A DNA stretch of 64,000 nucleotides. Origin: Oscillospiraceae bacterium. Its GTDB lineage: Bacteria > Bacillota > Clostridia > Oscillospirales > Oscillospiraceae. Position 1 is the stretch's first letter, and each line of letters opens with the position of its first letter. The position numbers and the translations under genes are program-made. Below the pieces are notes generated by a model that saw nothing but the letters and a program-made list of their open reading frames with translations, made no database searches and had not been told where the DNA came from. The stretch covers positions 1-64,000 of the forward strand of contig SVMA01000004.1 in NCBI GenBank assembly GCA_015067635.1. The letters run 5' to 3'. Of this stretch, positions 16,501-24,332 are shown piece after piece.

Positions 16501-17121
16501 ATGGAATTTAAAATGATTCAAAAGGAAATTCAGCTTCAGTCCCGGGGTTGGATCCCCACCTTCCACGACATCTCTATTGATGTACATAAGATCGTGGAAG
16601 AATCCGGCATTAAGAACGGTACTGTCTCCGTGGTTTCCCACCACACCACCTGCTCCGTCATGATTCAGGAGTGCTCTCACGATTTCGACACCTTCGATCT
16701 GGAGTTCCTGCAGCATGACCTGCTGGACATCATGCGTAAGATGATCCCCGATTTCGCCAACGAAGGCGACTACCGTCATCCCGGCCCCGTGCATGCACAG
16801 TTCGGCCGCTATGTGGACGAGCCCGGCAACTTCACTTCCATGAACACTGATGGTCACCTGCGCAGCGTATTCTTCGGCCGCAGCGAGACCCTGACCATCA
16901 AGGACGGCAAGCTGGATCTGGGCGAATTTGCTCACATCTACTTCATCGACTGGGATCACGTCCGTGCACGTCCCCGTCAGGTCAACCTGACCCTGTTCGG
17001 CACTGCCGAGGATATCGGTGACCGCAAGTACAACAACGGTGAGGTCGTCAACACTCTGCGTAAGTTCCCCGCTGAGGAAAAGGCTTACATGGAGCAGTAC
17101 GACGAGTGGAAGAAGAGATAA
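16501..17121 (+). CDS. YjbQ/UPF0047 family protein (long form)
   Basis: A 206-aa protein whose start at ATG 16501 follows GGAGGTAACAAAA. Family motifs: SHHTTCSVMIQE (about 44-55), NTDGHLRSVFFGRSETLTIKDGKLDLGEFAHIYFIDWD (about 113-150) and RPRQVNLTLFG. YjbQ proteins are about 135-140 aa and are known for weak thiamine-phosphate synthase activity in E. coli; their true role is uncertain. This one carries an insertion around YRHPGPVHAQFGRYVDEPGN and a C-terminal tail of about 35 aa. It sits between a TPI-like isomerase and NagA, which suggests a sugar-phosphate role. Confidence 0.8.
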   Translation: MEFKMIQKEIQLQSRGWIPTFHDISIDVHKIVEESGIKNGTVSVVSHHTTCSVMIQECSHDFDTFDLEFLQHDLLDIMRKMIPDFANEGDYRHPGPVHAQFGRYVDEPGNFTSMNTDGHLRSVFFGRSETLTIKDGKLDLGEFAHIYFIDWDHVRARPRQVNLTLFGTAEDIGDRKYNNGEVVNTLRKFPAEEKAYMEQYDEWKKR

Positions 17122-17152
17122 TCCTTCCGTTTGAAAGAAAGGGGTCCTCTCT

Positions 17153-18295
17153 TTGAAAGCAATTATCAATGCAGAACTCATTATGCGGGACCATTTCATC
17201 CCCGAAGCAGTTCTGTTTCTTGAGGACGGCATCATCTGCGGCTACGGAGAAATGCGCAACACGCCCATTCCGGAAAACTGTGAGATTATCGATGTTCAGG
17301 GTGCTTATGTAGGACCCGGTCTGATCGATACCCACAACCATGCCGGCGGCGGCAAATGGGTCTTTGAGGACCCTGCCCATGCGGCCCAGTTCAATTTGGC
17401 TCACGGCACCACCACTATGCTGCCCACCCTCTATTTTAATCAGAATAAAGAAAATCTTTTGGCGCAGATCGTCCTGATGAAGGAAGCCATGAAGACCCCG
17501 GAATGCGCAAACTTTGTGGGGCTTTACATGGAAGCTCCCTATATGAATCCCAAGTTCGGTGCTGACCGGGAAAGCAATCCCTGGAAGGGACCCATCCGCA
17601 AGGAGGACTACCAGCCCCTGCTGGAGGCTGCCGGAGATGCCGCCTATGCCTGGTGTGTTGCTCCGGAACGGGAAGGCATTGAGGAATTCGTAAAGGATGC
17701 CAAGGCTGTAAATCCCAAGGTGCTTTTCACCGTGGCACACTCTGAGGCCTCTCCCCAGCAAATTGAAGCCCTGATGCCCTACGGTCTGAAGATCGGCACC
17801 CACCATACCAACGCTACCGGCGACCGGATCTTTTATCCCGAGGTGCGGGGTGTTTGTGTGGATGAGGCTGTCAACTACAATCGGGAGATTTTTGCCGAGC
17901 TGATCTGCGACAGCCGGGGTATTCACGTAGATCCCTACATGCTTCGCCTGGTGCGGCGCATCAAGGGAGACGACCGGATCATGCTGATCTCCGACTCCTG
18001 TGTCTTTGACGGTCCTGTTCCTGCCGGCTATGACGGCGTAACAGATCTGTGCTTCGACTTTGAGGAGGAAATTGCCGGCTCCAAGCTGACTCTGGACGTG
18101 GCCTGCCGGAACATGATGAAGCATACCGGTGCTTCTCTGGTGGATGTGTTCAAATTCGCATCCTACAATCCTGCCAAGTGCTATGGCATGACCGACCGTG
18201 GTGAAATCGCCGTGGGTAAGCGTGCCGACCTTGTGGTGGTGGACCACAAAATGAACATTCAAAAAGTATTCTTAAAAGGAGTAAATGTAATATGA
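17153..18295 (+). CDS. N-acetylglucosamine-6-phosphate deacetylase-like amidohydrolase
   Basis: A 380-aa amidohydrolase starting at TTG behind AAAGAAAGGGG. GPGLIDTHNHAGGG gives the metal-binding HxH region; HGTTTMLPTLYF, GLYMEAPYMNPKFGA, VAHSEAS, KIGTHHTNA and MLISDSC follow the NagA order of metal and substrate sites. NagA removes acetate from GlcNAc-6-P. Glu in the EAPYM segment fits NagA's EGPF site, but with Gly replaced by Ala and Phe by Tyr, so the substrate may be a related N-acyl sugar phosphate. Its end overlaps the next gene by 4 nt (ATGA). Confidence 0.82.
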   Translation: MKAIINAELIMRDHFIPEAVLFLEDGIICGYGEMRNTPIPENCEIIDVQGAYVGPGLIDTHNHAGGGKWVFEDPAHAAQFNLAHGTTTMLPTLYFNQNKENLLAQIVLMKEAMKTPECANFVGLYMEAPYMNPKFGADRESNPWKGPIRKEDYQPLLEAAGDAAYAWCVAPEREGIEEFVKDAKAVNPKVLFTVAHSEASPQQIEALMPYGLKIGTHHTNATGDRIFYPEVRGVCVDEAVNYNREIFAELICDSRGIHVDPYMLRLVRRIKGDDRIMLISDSCVFDGPVPAGYDGVTDLCFDFEEEIAGSKLTLDVACRNMMKHTGASLVDVFKFASYNPAKCYGMTDRGEIAVGKRADLVVVDHKMNIQKVFLKGVNVI

Positions 18296-19263
18296 AAGAC
18301 TTTATCGTAGATCCCGCAACCAAGTTTGACTTCCAACCCGCTGAATTTGTCCCCTTCAAGGACAAGGCCGTTCTGGAGCGCGTGCGCAACATGAGTGGCA
18401 AGGAGCTGGAGCAGCGCGAGGAATGGTGGCATCCTGAGTTCCAGGTCAAGGTCATGATGAACCCCCATCCCGTTCTGATCGCTACCCTGTTTGAGCGTCT
18501 GAGAGCCGCTTCCGAAGCCGGCAAGACCTTCACCATGATTCTGGGCAACCCCGAGCCTGACACCTACATTCCTTTGGCACAGCTGATCAACTACTTCCAG
18601 ATCGACTGCTCCAAGGTGCATCTGTTTGCCGAGGACGAGTGGGCTGACCAGGACGGCAACATCGCTCCCATCACCTACGAGGCCGGCTTTGCTCACTCCA
18701 TGATCAAGTATCTGCAGCAGCAGATCGACCCCAAGCTGCGTATGCCCATGGAAAATGTCCACTTCCCCACCAACGCCAACATCAAGGACTACTCCAAGAT
18801 CATTAACGACATTTCCGAAGGCGGTGCTGACATTGCTTCCACCTCTCCCGGTTGGGCAGGTCACATGGCATTCGTTGATCCTATCCCCGAATTCATCGGC
18901 TCCGGTGACATTGAGGAATGGCTGAATCAGCCCGCACAGATCGTTAAGCTGCACCCCATGACCATTATGCAGAACTCCCTGAACGGTACCTTCGGTCAGT
19001 CCGGTGATATCGCTAACGTTCCTCCCATGGCCGCAACCATCGGACCTCTGGACGTAATGCGCGCCAAGGAGCGTATCGAAGTACACGCACTGGCTACCTG
19101 CGGCACCTTCTCTTCCTGGCAGAGAATGATCTCCCGTCTGTGTACCCACGGACCCATCACTCCCTACCTGCCCAGCACCATGCTGCAGACCAAGAAGACT
19201 CAGGTTTACATCAGCGAAGAGCTGGCTGCTCCCTTTGCTTGCTGGGAGAAGGTTGGCTACTAA
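18292..19263 (+). CDS. Divergent glucosamine-6-phosphate deaminase (NagB)-like protein
   Basis: A 323-aa protein, longer than NagB (240-270 aa). It retains the NagB/RpiA/6PGL frame: LGNPEPDTYIPL, VHLFAEDEW (the MDEY position) and DIASTSPGWAGHMAFVDP, where the classic GxGxDGHIAFNEP is heavily altered but the His stays. The C-terminal part is also unlike NagB. It is coupled to the NagA-like gene (ATGA), so deacetylation followed by deamination or isomerisation is a reasonable expectation. The loss of the Asp and Glu of the NagB site makes ordinary GlcN-6-P deamination doubtful. A terminator follows. Confidence 0.7.
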   Translation: MKDFIVDPATKFDFQPAEFVPFKDKAVLERVRNMSGKELEQREEWWHPEFQVKVMMNPHPVLIATLFERLRAASEAGKTFTMILGNPEPDTYIPLAQLINYFQIDCSKVHLFAEDEWADQDGNIAPITYEAGFAHSMIKYLQQQIDPKLRMPMENVHFPTNANIKDYSKIINDISEGGADIASTSPGWAGHMAFVDPIPEFIGSGDIEEWLNQPAQIVKLHPMTIMQNSLNGTFGQSGDIANVPPMAATIGPLDVMRAKERIEVHALATCGTFSSWQRMISRLCTHGPITPYLPSTMLQTKKTQVYISEELAAPFACWEKVGY

Positions 19264-19275
19264 TTCCTTCCCTAT

Positions 19276-19309
19276 GGGCTGTCCCCGCAAGTGGACAGCC
19301 CGTTTTCTT
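19276..19309 (+). terminator. Intrinsic terminator of the ceramidase-like/nag cassette
   Basis: GGGCTGTCC/GGACAGCCC followed by GTTTTCTT, 12 nt after the NagB-like stop codon. Confidence 0.85.
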
Positions 19310-19318
19310 CCGAAGCAT

Positions 19319-19432
19319 CTTGGCTCCCCTTGTCAGGGGAGCTGTCAGCGGATCAGGCTGACTGAGGGGTAGTCGTCTCTCCCCCAGTCACGCTTTGTAA
19401 GCGTGACAGCCCCCTCGTCAGAGGGGGCCAAG
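19319..19432. repeat. MITE-like hairpin element, family A (copy 1)
   Basis: A 114-bp element with imperfect terminal inverted repeats of about 29 bp: CTTGGCTCCCCTTGTCAGGGG ... and its complement ending GAGGGGGCCAAG. Each end can itself fold, and CTCTCCCCCAGTCACG lies inside. Related copies are at 25475-25603 and 49554-49675. No coding capacity. Confidence 0.8.
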
Positions 19433-19489
19433 CAGGTGGCACCACAGTATTTCCATTGCATTTCTATTTCTTCGAAAAGAGGTAAATTT

Positions 19490-20089
19490 ATGAAAAGTTA
19501 TACCCTGAAAAAAGTTAACGGCGCGCCGAATTGGGCAGAAATTCCCACTCTGCAAATGGATGTGGTTTATAATCCTGCGGACGTGAGTGCCTGGGGACAG
19601 CTTTGCTGGGACGACACCGGAATTTACGTCCATCTGCAGGCCCGCGAAGCAAATATCCGGGACGAGGTGCGGGATCTGCTGGGCGGCATCTGTGAGGACA
19701 GCTGTCTGGAGTTCTTTATCCGTCCTACCGAGGCAATGTCCTATTTCAACATCGAATTTAACCCCGGCTGTAATGTCTATCTGGGCTTTGCAACCAGCCG
19801 ACACGATATCGTACGGCTGATCCCCAAGGACCACATGGAGCTGCTGCAGCCCCACGCAAACCGGACGGAGGATGGCTGGGAGATTTTCTACCACATTCCC
19901 TTCACCTTTATCCGGCGGTTCTTCCCGGACTTCACCCCCAGAGAGGGCTGGCAGTTTTACGGCAACTGCTACAAATGCGGTGACGCCACCGCACATCCAC
20001 ACCATTTCGCCTGGAACGAGGTGCAGCCGGGTGTGCTGGATTTCCACTGTCCCGCCTATTTCGGCCGCATGATCCTGGGCGGCGAATAA
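19490..20089 (+). CDS. Carbohydrate-binding family 9-like (CBM9/DOMON-like) protein
   Basis: A 199-aa protein. ATG 19490 follows AAGAGGTAAATTT; the longer ORF begins inside the repeat. The whole protein looks like one CBM9-like beta-sandwich: WGQLCWDDTGIYVHLQAREANIRD, CEDSCLEFFIRP, YFNIEFNPGCNVYLGF, EDGWEIFYHIPFTFIRRFFP, FYGNCYKCGD and HFAWNEV. It has no signal peptide, so a cytosolic or accessory role is suggested. Its own terminator follows. It lies between the amino-sugar cassette and nfnAB; any link with carbohydrate metabolism is inference. Confidence 0.72.
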   Translation: MKSYTLKKVNGAPNWAEIPTLQMDVVYNPADVSAWGQLCWDDTGIYVHLQAREANIRDEVRDLLGGICEDSCLEFFIRPTEAMSYFNIEFNPGCNVYLGFATSRHDIVRLIPKDHMELLQPHANRTEDGWEIFYHIPFTFIRRFFPDFTPREGWQFYGNCYKCGDATAHPHHFAWNEVQPGVLDFHCPAYFGRMILGGE

Positions 20090-20097
20090 CGAATTTT

Positions 20098-20133
20098 CTC
20101 CCTGTGTACACTCCGTACACAGGGAGCTTTTCT
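20098..20133 (+). terminator. Intrinsic terminator after the CBM9-like gene
   Basis: CTCCCTGTGTAC/GTACACAGGGAG with CTTTTCT tail. Confidence 0.85.
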
Positions 20134-20157
20134 CGACAAAAAGATATCGATAAATAT

Positions 20158-20186
20158 TTGACAAATAACACCTTTCCCATTATAAT
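20158..20186 (+). promoter_or_regulatory. Perfect-consensus sigma-A promoter of nfnAB
   Basis: TTGACA, 17 nt, TATAAT; 57 nt upstream of the nfnA ATG. Confidence 0.9.
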
Positions 20187-20242
20187 AAAGCAGTTGGGCT
20201 TTGGCCTTTTTATGAAATGCTACCGGAAAGAAGGTTTTACTT

Positions 20243-21097
20243 ATGTTTCAAATCGTTCGCAAAAAGGAACTGAATTCTGCCGTCACCCTGATGGATATTC
20301 AGGCGCCCTTTATCTCCAAAAAGGCCCGGGCCGGTCAGTTCATCATTTTCCGTATTGACGAGCAGGGTGAACGGGTGCCGCTGACCATTGCCGGCTATGA
20401 CCGGGAAAAGGGTACTGTCACCATTATTTTCCAGAAGGTGGGCTTCGCCACCAAGGCATTGGGCAGTCTGAACGAGGGAGATTATATCCGGGATTTCGTC
20501 GGTCCTCTGGGCAAACCCACCCCTGTGGAAGGCAAAAAGAAGGTCTGCGTGGTTGGCGGCGGTGTTGGCTGTGCCATTGCACTCCCCTCTGCCGCTGCTT
20601 TTAAGGAAGCCGGTGCAGAGGTCACTGTCATCGTTGGCTTCCGCAGCAAGGATATCGTCATTCTGGAAGAGGAGTTCCGGGCTGTGGCTGACAATCTGAT
20701 CATGATGACGGATGACGGCACCTACGGCCGTCACGGTCTGGTGACCCAGCCTTTGCAGGAAATGCTGGAAAAGGGTGAAACCTTTGATGAGGTGCTGGCA
20801 ATCGGTCCCGTACCCATGATGAAATTCGTATGTAAGACCACCGAGCCCTTCGGTGTCCACACCTCCGTGTCCCTGAACCCCATCATGGTCGATGGTACCG
20901 GAATGTGCGGCGGCTGTCGGGTAACTGTGGGCGGAGAAACCAAGTTCGCCTGTGTGGACGGTCCGGAATTTGACGGTCATAAAGTGGACTTTGCCGAGCT
21001 GATGAGCCGCAACAGTCTGTACCGTGACCGGGAAGCCGAAGTAAGCGAGAAACATACCTGCCGCATGGAAGCCATGGGCAAGCAGCTGATTAAATAA
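20243..21097 (+). CDS. nfnA: NADH-dependent ferredoxin:NADP+ oxidoreductase small subunit
   Basis: A 284-aa FNR-like flavoprotein (sulfide dehydrogenase/DHOD electron-transfer subunit family). FAD-binding RVPLTIAGYD (about 40-49); NAD-binding VCVVGGGVGCAIALPSAAAFKEAG (about 101-124); 2Fe-2S ligands in GTGMCGGCRVTVGGETKFACVDGPEFDG (about 216-243). With NfnB it forms the electron-bifurcating transhydrogenase linking NADH, reduced ferredoxin and NADPH in anaerobes. The B subunit follows after 13 nt. GltA/SudB-like annotations refer to the same family; Nfn is favoured by the pair. Confidence 0.9.
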   Translation: MFQIVRKKELNSAVTLMDIQAPFISKKARAGQFIIFRIDEQGERVPLTIAGYDREKGTVTIIFQKVGFATKALGSLNEGDYIRDFVGPLGKPTPVEGKKKVCVVGGGVGCAIALPSAAAFKEAGAEVTVIVGFRSKDIVILEEEFRAVADNLIMMTDDGTYGRHGLVTQPLQEMLEKGETFDEVLAIGPVPMMKFVCKTTEPFGVHTSVSLNPIMVDGTGMCGGCRVTVGGETKFACVDGPEFDGHKVDFAELMSRNSLYRDREAEVSEKHTCRMEAMGKQLIK

Positions 21098-21110
21098 GGA
21101 GGGTCAAGCA

Positions 21111-22493
21111 ATGGCAAATATGTCTTTAACCAAAATTCCCATGCCTGAGCAGGACCCCAAGGTGCGTGCAAGAAACTTTAAGGAAGTTACCTTAGGCTAT
21201 ACCGCAGAAATGGCAATAGAGGAAGCAAACCGCTGTCTGGGCTGTAAGAATCCCAAGTGCGTGGAAGGCTGTCCTGTCAATGTGCGGATCCCCGAGTTTA
21301 TCAAGAAGGTGCAGGAGGGTGATTTCAAGGCTGCTTATGAGATCGTTACCTCTACCAATGCCCTTCCTGCCCTGTCCGGCAGAGTTTGTCCTCAGGAGAC
21401 CCAATGTGAAAGCAAATGCGTGCGGGGTATCAAGGGCGAGCCTGTTGCCATTGGTCGGCTGGAACGCTTTGTTGCCGACTGGTATCGGGAAAATGTGAAT
21501 GCCATGCCGGAAAAAACCGCTTCCAACGGCATCGAGGTGGCTGTTGTGGGTTCCGGTCCTGCCGGTATGACTGCCGCTTCCGATCTGGCGAAAATGGGCT
21601 ATCAGGTCACCATGTTTGAAGCCCTGCACACTGCCGGCGGCGTTCTGGTATACGGCATTCCCGAATTCCGTCTGCCCAAGGCTATCGTAGCCAACGAAAT
21701 CACCAAGCTGGAAGCGCAGGGTGTCAAGGTGATGACCAACATGGTCATCGGACGGGTGCTTACCATTGATGAGCTGTTTGAAATGGGCTTCAAGGCTGTA
21801 TTTGTGGGCTCCGGTGCAGGTCTGCCCATGTTTATGAACATCCCCGGCGAAAGCCTGAAGGGTGTCATGTCCGCCAATGAATACCTGACCCGTACCAATC
21901 TCATGAAGGCCTATGACGAAGCTTACGACACGCCCATCATCAAGTCCAAAAATGTGGCTGTGGTTGGCGGTGGCAATGTGGCCATGGATGCCGCCCGCTG
22001 TGCCATGCGTTTGGGTGCGGAAAACGTGTATGTGGTATACCGCCGGGGTGAAGCAGAAATGCCTGCCCGTCTGGAAGAACAGCATCACGCCAAGGAAGAG
22101 GGAATTATATTCCGGACACTGTGCAATCCCGTGGAGATTCTGGGTGACGAAAACGGTCGGGTTTGCGGTATGAAGTGTATCCGCATGGAGCTGGGAGAGC
22201 CGGATGCTTCCGGTCGCCGCCGCCCCATTGAGGTGGAAGGCAGTGAATTTATCCTGGACGTGGATACCGTCATCATGAGTCTGGGTACCAGCCCCAATCC
22301 TCTGATCCGTTCCACCACTCCCGGTCTGGACACCAACAGGAAGGGCTGTCTGATCGTCAACGAGGACGAGATGACCACCCGGGAAGGCGTGTTTGCCGGC
22401 GGTGATGCTGTCACCGGTGCGGCTACCGTTATTCTGGCCATGGGTGCCGGTAAGAAGGGTGCCGCCGCAATCGATGCCTACTTAAAAAAGTAA
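21111..22493 (+). CDS. nfnB: NADPH-dependent Nfn large subunit (GltD-like)
   Basis: A 460-aa protein. N-terminal 4Fe-4S ligands CLGCKNPKCVEGCPVNVRIPEF and CPQETQCESKCVRG; FAD Rossmann VAVVGSGPAGMTAASDLAKMG (about 143-163); NADPH Rossmann VAVVGGGNVAMDAARCAMRLGAENVYVVYRRGEAEMPARLEE with the YRR that grips the 2'-phosphate; C-terminal FAGGDAVTGAATVILAMGAGKKGA. It reads as the bifurcating subunit partnered with NfnA. A terminator lies at 22506. Glutamate synthase small chain is the older label for the family, but no gltB is nearby. Confidence 0.9.
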   Translation: MANMSLTKIPMPEQDPKVRARNFKEVTLGYTAEMAIEEANRCLGCKNPKCVEGCPVNVRIPEFIKKVQEGDFKAAYEIVTSTNALPALSGRVCPQETQCESKCVRGIKGEPVAIGRLERFVADWYRENVNAMPEKTASNGIEVAVVGSGPAGMTAASDLAKMGYQVTMFEALHTAGGVLVYGIPEFRLPKAIVANEITKLEAQGVKVMTNMVIGRVLTIDELFEMGFKAVFVGSGAGLPMFMNIPGESLKGVMSANEYLTRTNLMKAYDEAYDTPIIKSKNVAVVGGGNVAMDAARCAMRLGAENVYVVYRRGEAEMPARLEEQHHAKEEGIIFRTLCNPVEILGDENGRVCGMKCIRMELGEPDASGRRRPIEVEGSEFILDVDTVIMSLGTSPNPLIRSTTPGLDTNRKGCLIVNEDEMTTREGVFAGGDAVTGAATVILAMGAGKKGAAAIDAYLKK

Positions 22494-22505
22494 TCCATAG
22501 ATTTT

Positions 22506-22537
22506 GGGTCTGTTACCTCCCGTAACAGACCCTTTTT
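22506..22537 (+). terminator. Intrinsic terminator of nfnAB
   Basis: GGGTCTGTTAC/GTAACAGACCC followed by TTTTT. Confidence 0.9.
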
Positions 22538-22549
22538 GCTACATTTTTC

Positions 22550-22578
22550 TTGCCTTTTGCGGAAAAAACCGATATAAT
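22550..22578 (+). promoter_or_regulatory. Sigma-A promoter of the ADP-ribosylglycohydrolase-like gene
   Basis: TTGCCT, 17 nt, TATAAT, 28 nt upstream of ATG 22607. Confidence 0.7.
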
Positions 22579-22606
22579 ATGGTAAAAAGCTTAAAGGAGG
22601 ACCGTC

Positions 22607-23695
22607 ATGAGAGAAAAAAAGAACCAATACCGGAGTGTTATGCTGGGCTTGGCCGTGGGAGATGCCATGGGGCACACCGTGGACAACCGCACCCTGGCTG
22701 AAATCTGCAACGATTACGGTCCCAACGGTCTTTTGGGCTATGATCTGGTCAACGGCTATGCCGACGTCACCTCCTATACCCAGCTGGCTGCCTTTACTGC
22801 CAACGGTCTGCTCCTTGGCTTGACCCGCGGACAGCTTAAGGATCGCTTCTCCACCTTACTGCGCTGTATTACCCTTTCCCTAAAAGAATGGGGTCGCAGT
22901 CAGACCTTTTCTCTGCCGGAAAAGAATTACTGCTGGCTGTCCGGCGTGCCGGAAATGAAGCGGAAATTCTGCATGGATACCCGTATTTTGGATGCGCTGA
23001 GCAAGGAACCCCTGGGCTGTGTTGCCGCACCCCAATATAAATCCGACCATCCCGGTGCTTTGACCATGGTAGTTCCCATTTCCCTGATGGGAGAGGATTC
23101 CGGTCTGAACCAACGGGAGCTGAATCAACTGGGTGCAGAGGCAGTTGCCCTTACCCACGGAGAGACAGACACCATCCTTGCCGGTGCCGCACTTACCCAT
23201 CTGCTTTGTGCCCTGCTGGCAGAGCCGTCTGCTCTTTTTGCAGAGCAGGTACAGCAGACCATGGATGCGATTGCTCTCCAATTCGGCGGAGAATCCGGAA
23301 AACTCTATTCCCTTTTGCAGCAGGCGCTTATCCTTTCCGTCACACCGGACGTCGGTCCTATGGAAGCCATGGAGACTTTGGGCTGCCGCACCGCGGCAGA
23401 GGCTCTGGCCGGTGCCGTTTATGCCGTCGCTACCTGCGGACGGGATTTTGATGCAGCTATGATTACCGCCGTGAACCACTCCGGACGCAGTGCCGCCGTG
23501 GGCGCTTTGACCGGCAGTCTGCTGGGGGCGATTTTGGAAAATGACGCCCTGCCGGACTTCTATTTGGAAAGTCTGGAACCCACAGGAACCCTGACGGAGT
23601 TGGCAGATGATATGACTTTGGGCTTTTCCAACATGGTGGGCAGAAGCCTGTTTGATATGGATTGGGACCGAAAATACTTGTCTATTGGCGGATAA
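22607..23695 (+). CDS. ADP-ribosylglycohydrolase-fold protein lacking metal ligands
   Basis: A 362-aa all-helical DraG/ARH-type protein: MLGLAVGDAMGHTVD (12-26), AFTANGLLLG (62-71), ALTHGETDTILAG (181-193) and AVNHSGRSAAVGALTGSLLGA (288-308). Active family members bind two Mg ions through a DDT motif (...SDDTQM...) and a C-terminal GGDSDT. Here these positions read TSYTQL and SGRSAA, so both Asp clusters are gone. The rest of the fold is well kept and the gene is intact with its own promoter, pointing to a binding or regulatory role instead of ADP-ribose hydrolysis. Family call is firm; inactivity is inferred. Confidence 0.82.
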   Translation: MREKKNQYRSVMLGLAVGDAMGHTVDNRTLAEICNDYGPNGLLGYDLVNGYADVTSYTQLAAFTANGLLLGLTRGQLKDRFSTLLRCITLSLKEWGRSQTFSLPEKNYCWLSGVPEMKRKFCMDTRILDALSKEPLGCVAAPQYKSDHPGALTMVVPISLMGEDSGLNQRELNQLGAEAVALTHGETDTILAGAALTHLLCALLAEPSALFAEQVQQTMDAIALQFGGESGKLYSLLQQALILSVTPDVGPMEAMETLGCRTAAEALAGAVYAVATCGRDFDAAMITAVNHSGRSAAVGALTGSLLGAILENDALPDFYLESLEPTGTLTELADDMTLGFSNMVGRSLFDMDWDRKYLSIGG

Positions 23696-23731
23696 AATCG
23701 GAAAAACGCAGTTTTTTTCGGAAAAAAGGGG

Positions 23732-23760
23732 TTGCATTTCTTAAAAAAAGGTGATATAAT
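23732..23760 (+). promoter_or_regulatory. Sigma-A promoter of the rimP-nusA-infB operon
   Basis: TTGCAT, 17 nt, TATAAT; the rimP ATG is 78 nt downstream of the -10. Confidence 0.75.
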
Positions 23761-23788
23761 CCCACTGTAAAGATGTTTGACTGTTAGG

Positions 23789-23818
23789 AGAGAGGGGCTA
23801 GCCCCTCTCTCTTTCCTT
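23789..23818 (+). terminator. Terminator-like hairpin in the rimP leader (possible attenuator)
   Basis: AGAGAGGGGC-TA-GCCCCTCTCT followed by CTTTCCTT, placed after the promoter and before the rimP ribosome binding site. Such a leader terminator could attenuate the operon. Confidence 0.6.
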
Positions 23819-23838
23819 ATGAAAAAAGGAGGTATGCT

Positions 23839-24291
23839 ATGAAAGTAACCGATTTGGTTGCAGAGTTTTCCAAGCCCATCGTGGAGGCCCACGGGTGCTC
23901 TTTATGGGACGTGGAATATGTCCGGGAAGGCTCGGAACGTTTTTTGCGGCTGTATATTGAAAAAGAAGGCGGCATCGACATCTCTGACTGTGAAGCGATT
24001 TCCCGGGCGGTGGATCCCATTTTGGATGAGAAGGACCCCATTGCGGAATCCTATCATTTTGAGGTGTGTTCCGCCGGTTTGGAACGGAAGCTGACCCGTC
24101 CTGCTGATTTTGCCCGATTCCTGGGTAGTCCCGTCATGGTGAAGCTGTACCGTCCCCGCAACGGTCTGAAGGAGATTCCCGGTGTGCTCCGGGGTTACGA
24201 CGAGGGACGCGTCACCGTGGAAGCCGGCAAAGAAACCGTTACCTTTGAAAAATCCGAGGTCGCCATGGTGCGTCTTCGTGTAGAATTTTAA
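23839..24291 (+). CDS. rimP: Ribosome maturation factor RimP
   Basis: A 150-aa protein needed for 30S subunit assembly. It carries the RimP N-terminal domain (HGCSLWDVEYVREGSERFLRLYIEKEGGIDISDCEAISRAVDPILDEKDPI), the conserved EVCSAGLERKLTRPADFARFLG and the C-terminal SH3-like part (GYDEGRVTVEAGKETVTFEKSEVAMVRL). ATG follows AAAGGAGGTATGCT. It is the first gene of the rimP-nusA-infB operon, the usual order in bacteria. Confidence 0.95.
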   Translation: MKVTDLVAEFSKPIVEAHGCSLWDVEYVREGSERFLRLYIEKEGGIDISDCEAISRAVDPILDEKDPIAESYHFEVCSAGLERKLTRPADFARFLGSPVMVKLYRPRNGLKEIPGVLRGYDEGRVTVEAGKETVTFEKSEVAMVRLRVEF

Positions 24292-24332
24292 GAAACATAT
24301 TATTTCATAGATATAGGAGGAATTTAACGACA

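Noticed and set aside
19319-19432. CRISPR or IS element
   Set aside because: Inverted, not direct, repeats with no spacers and no transposase; treated as a MITE-like hairpin element.
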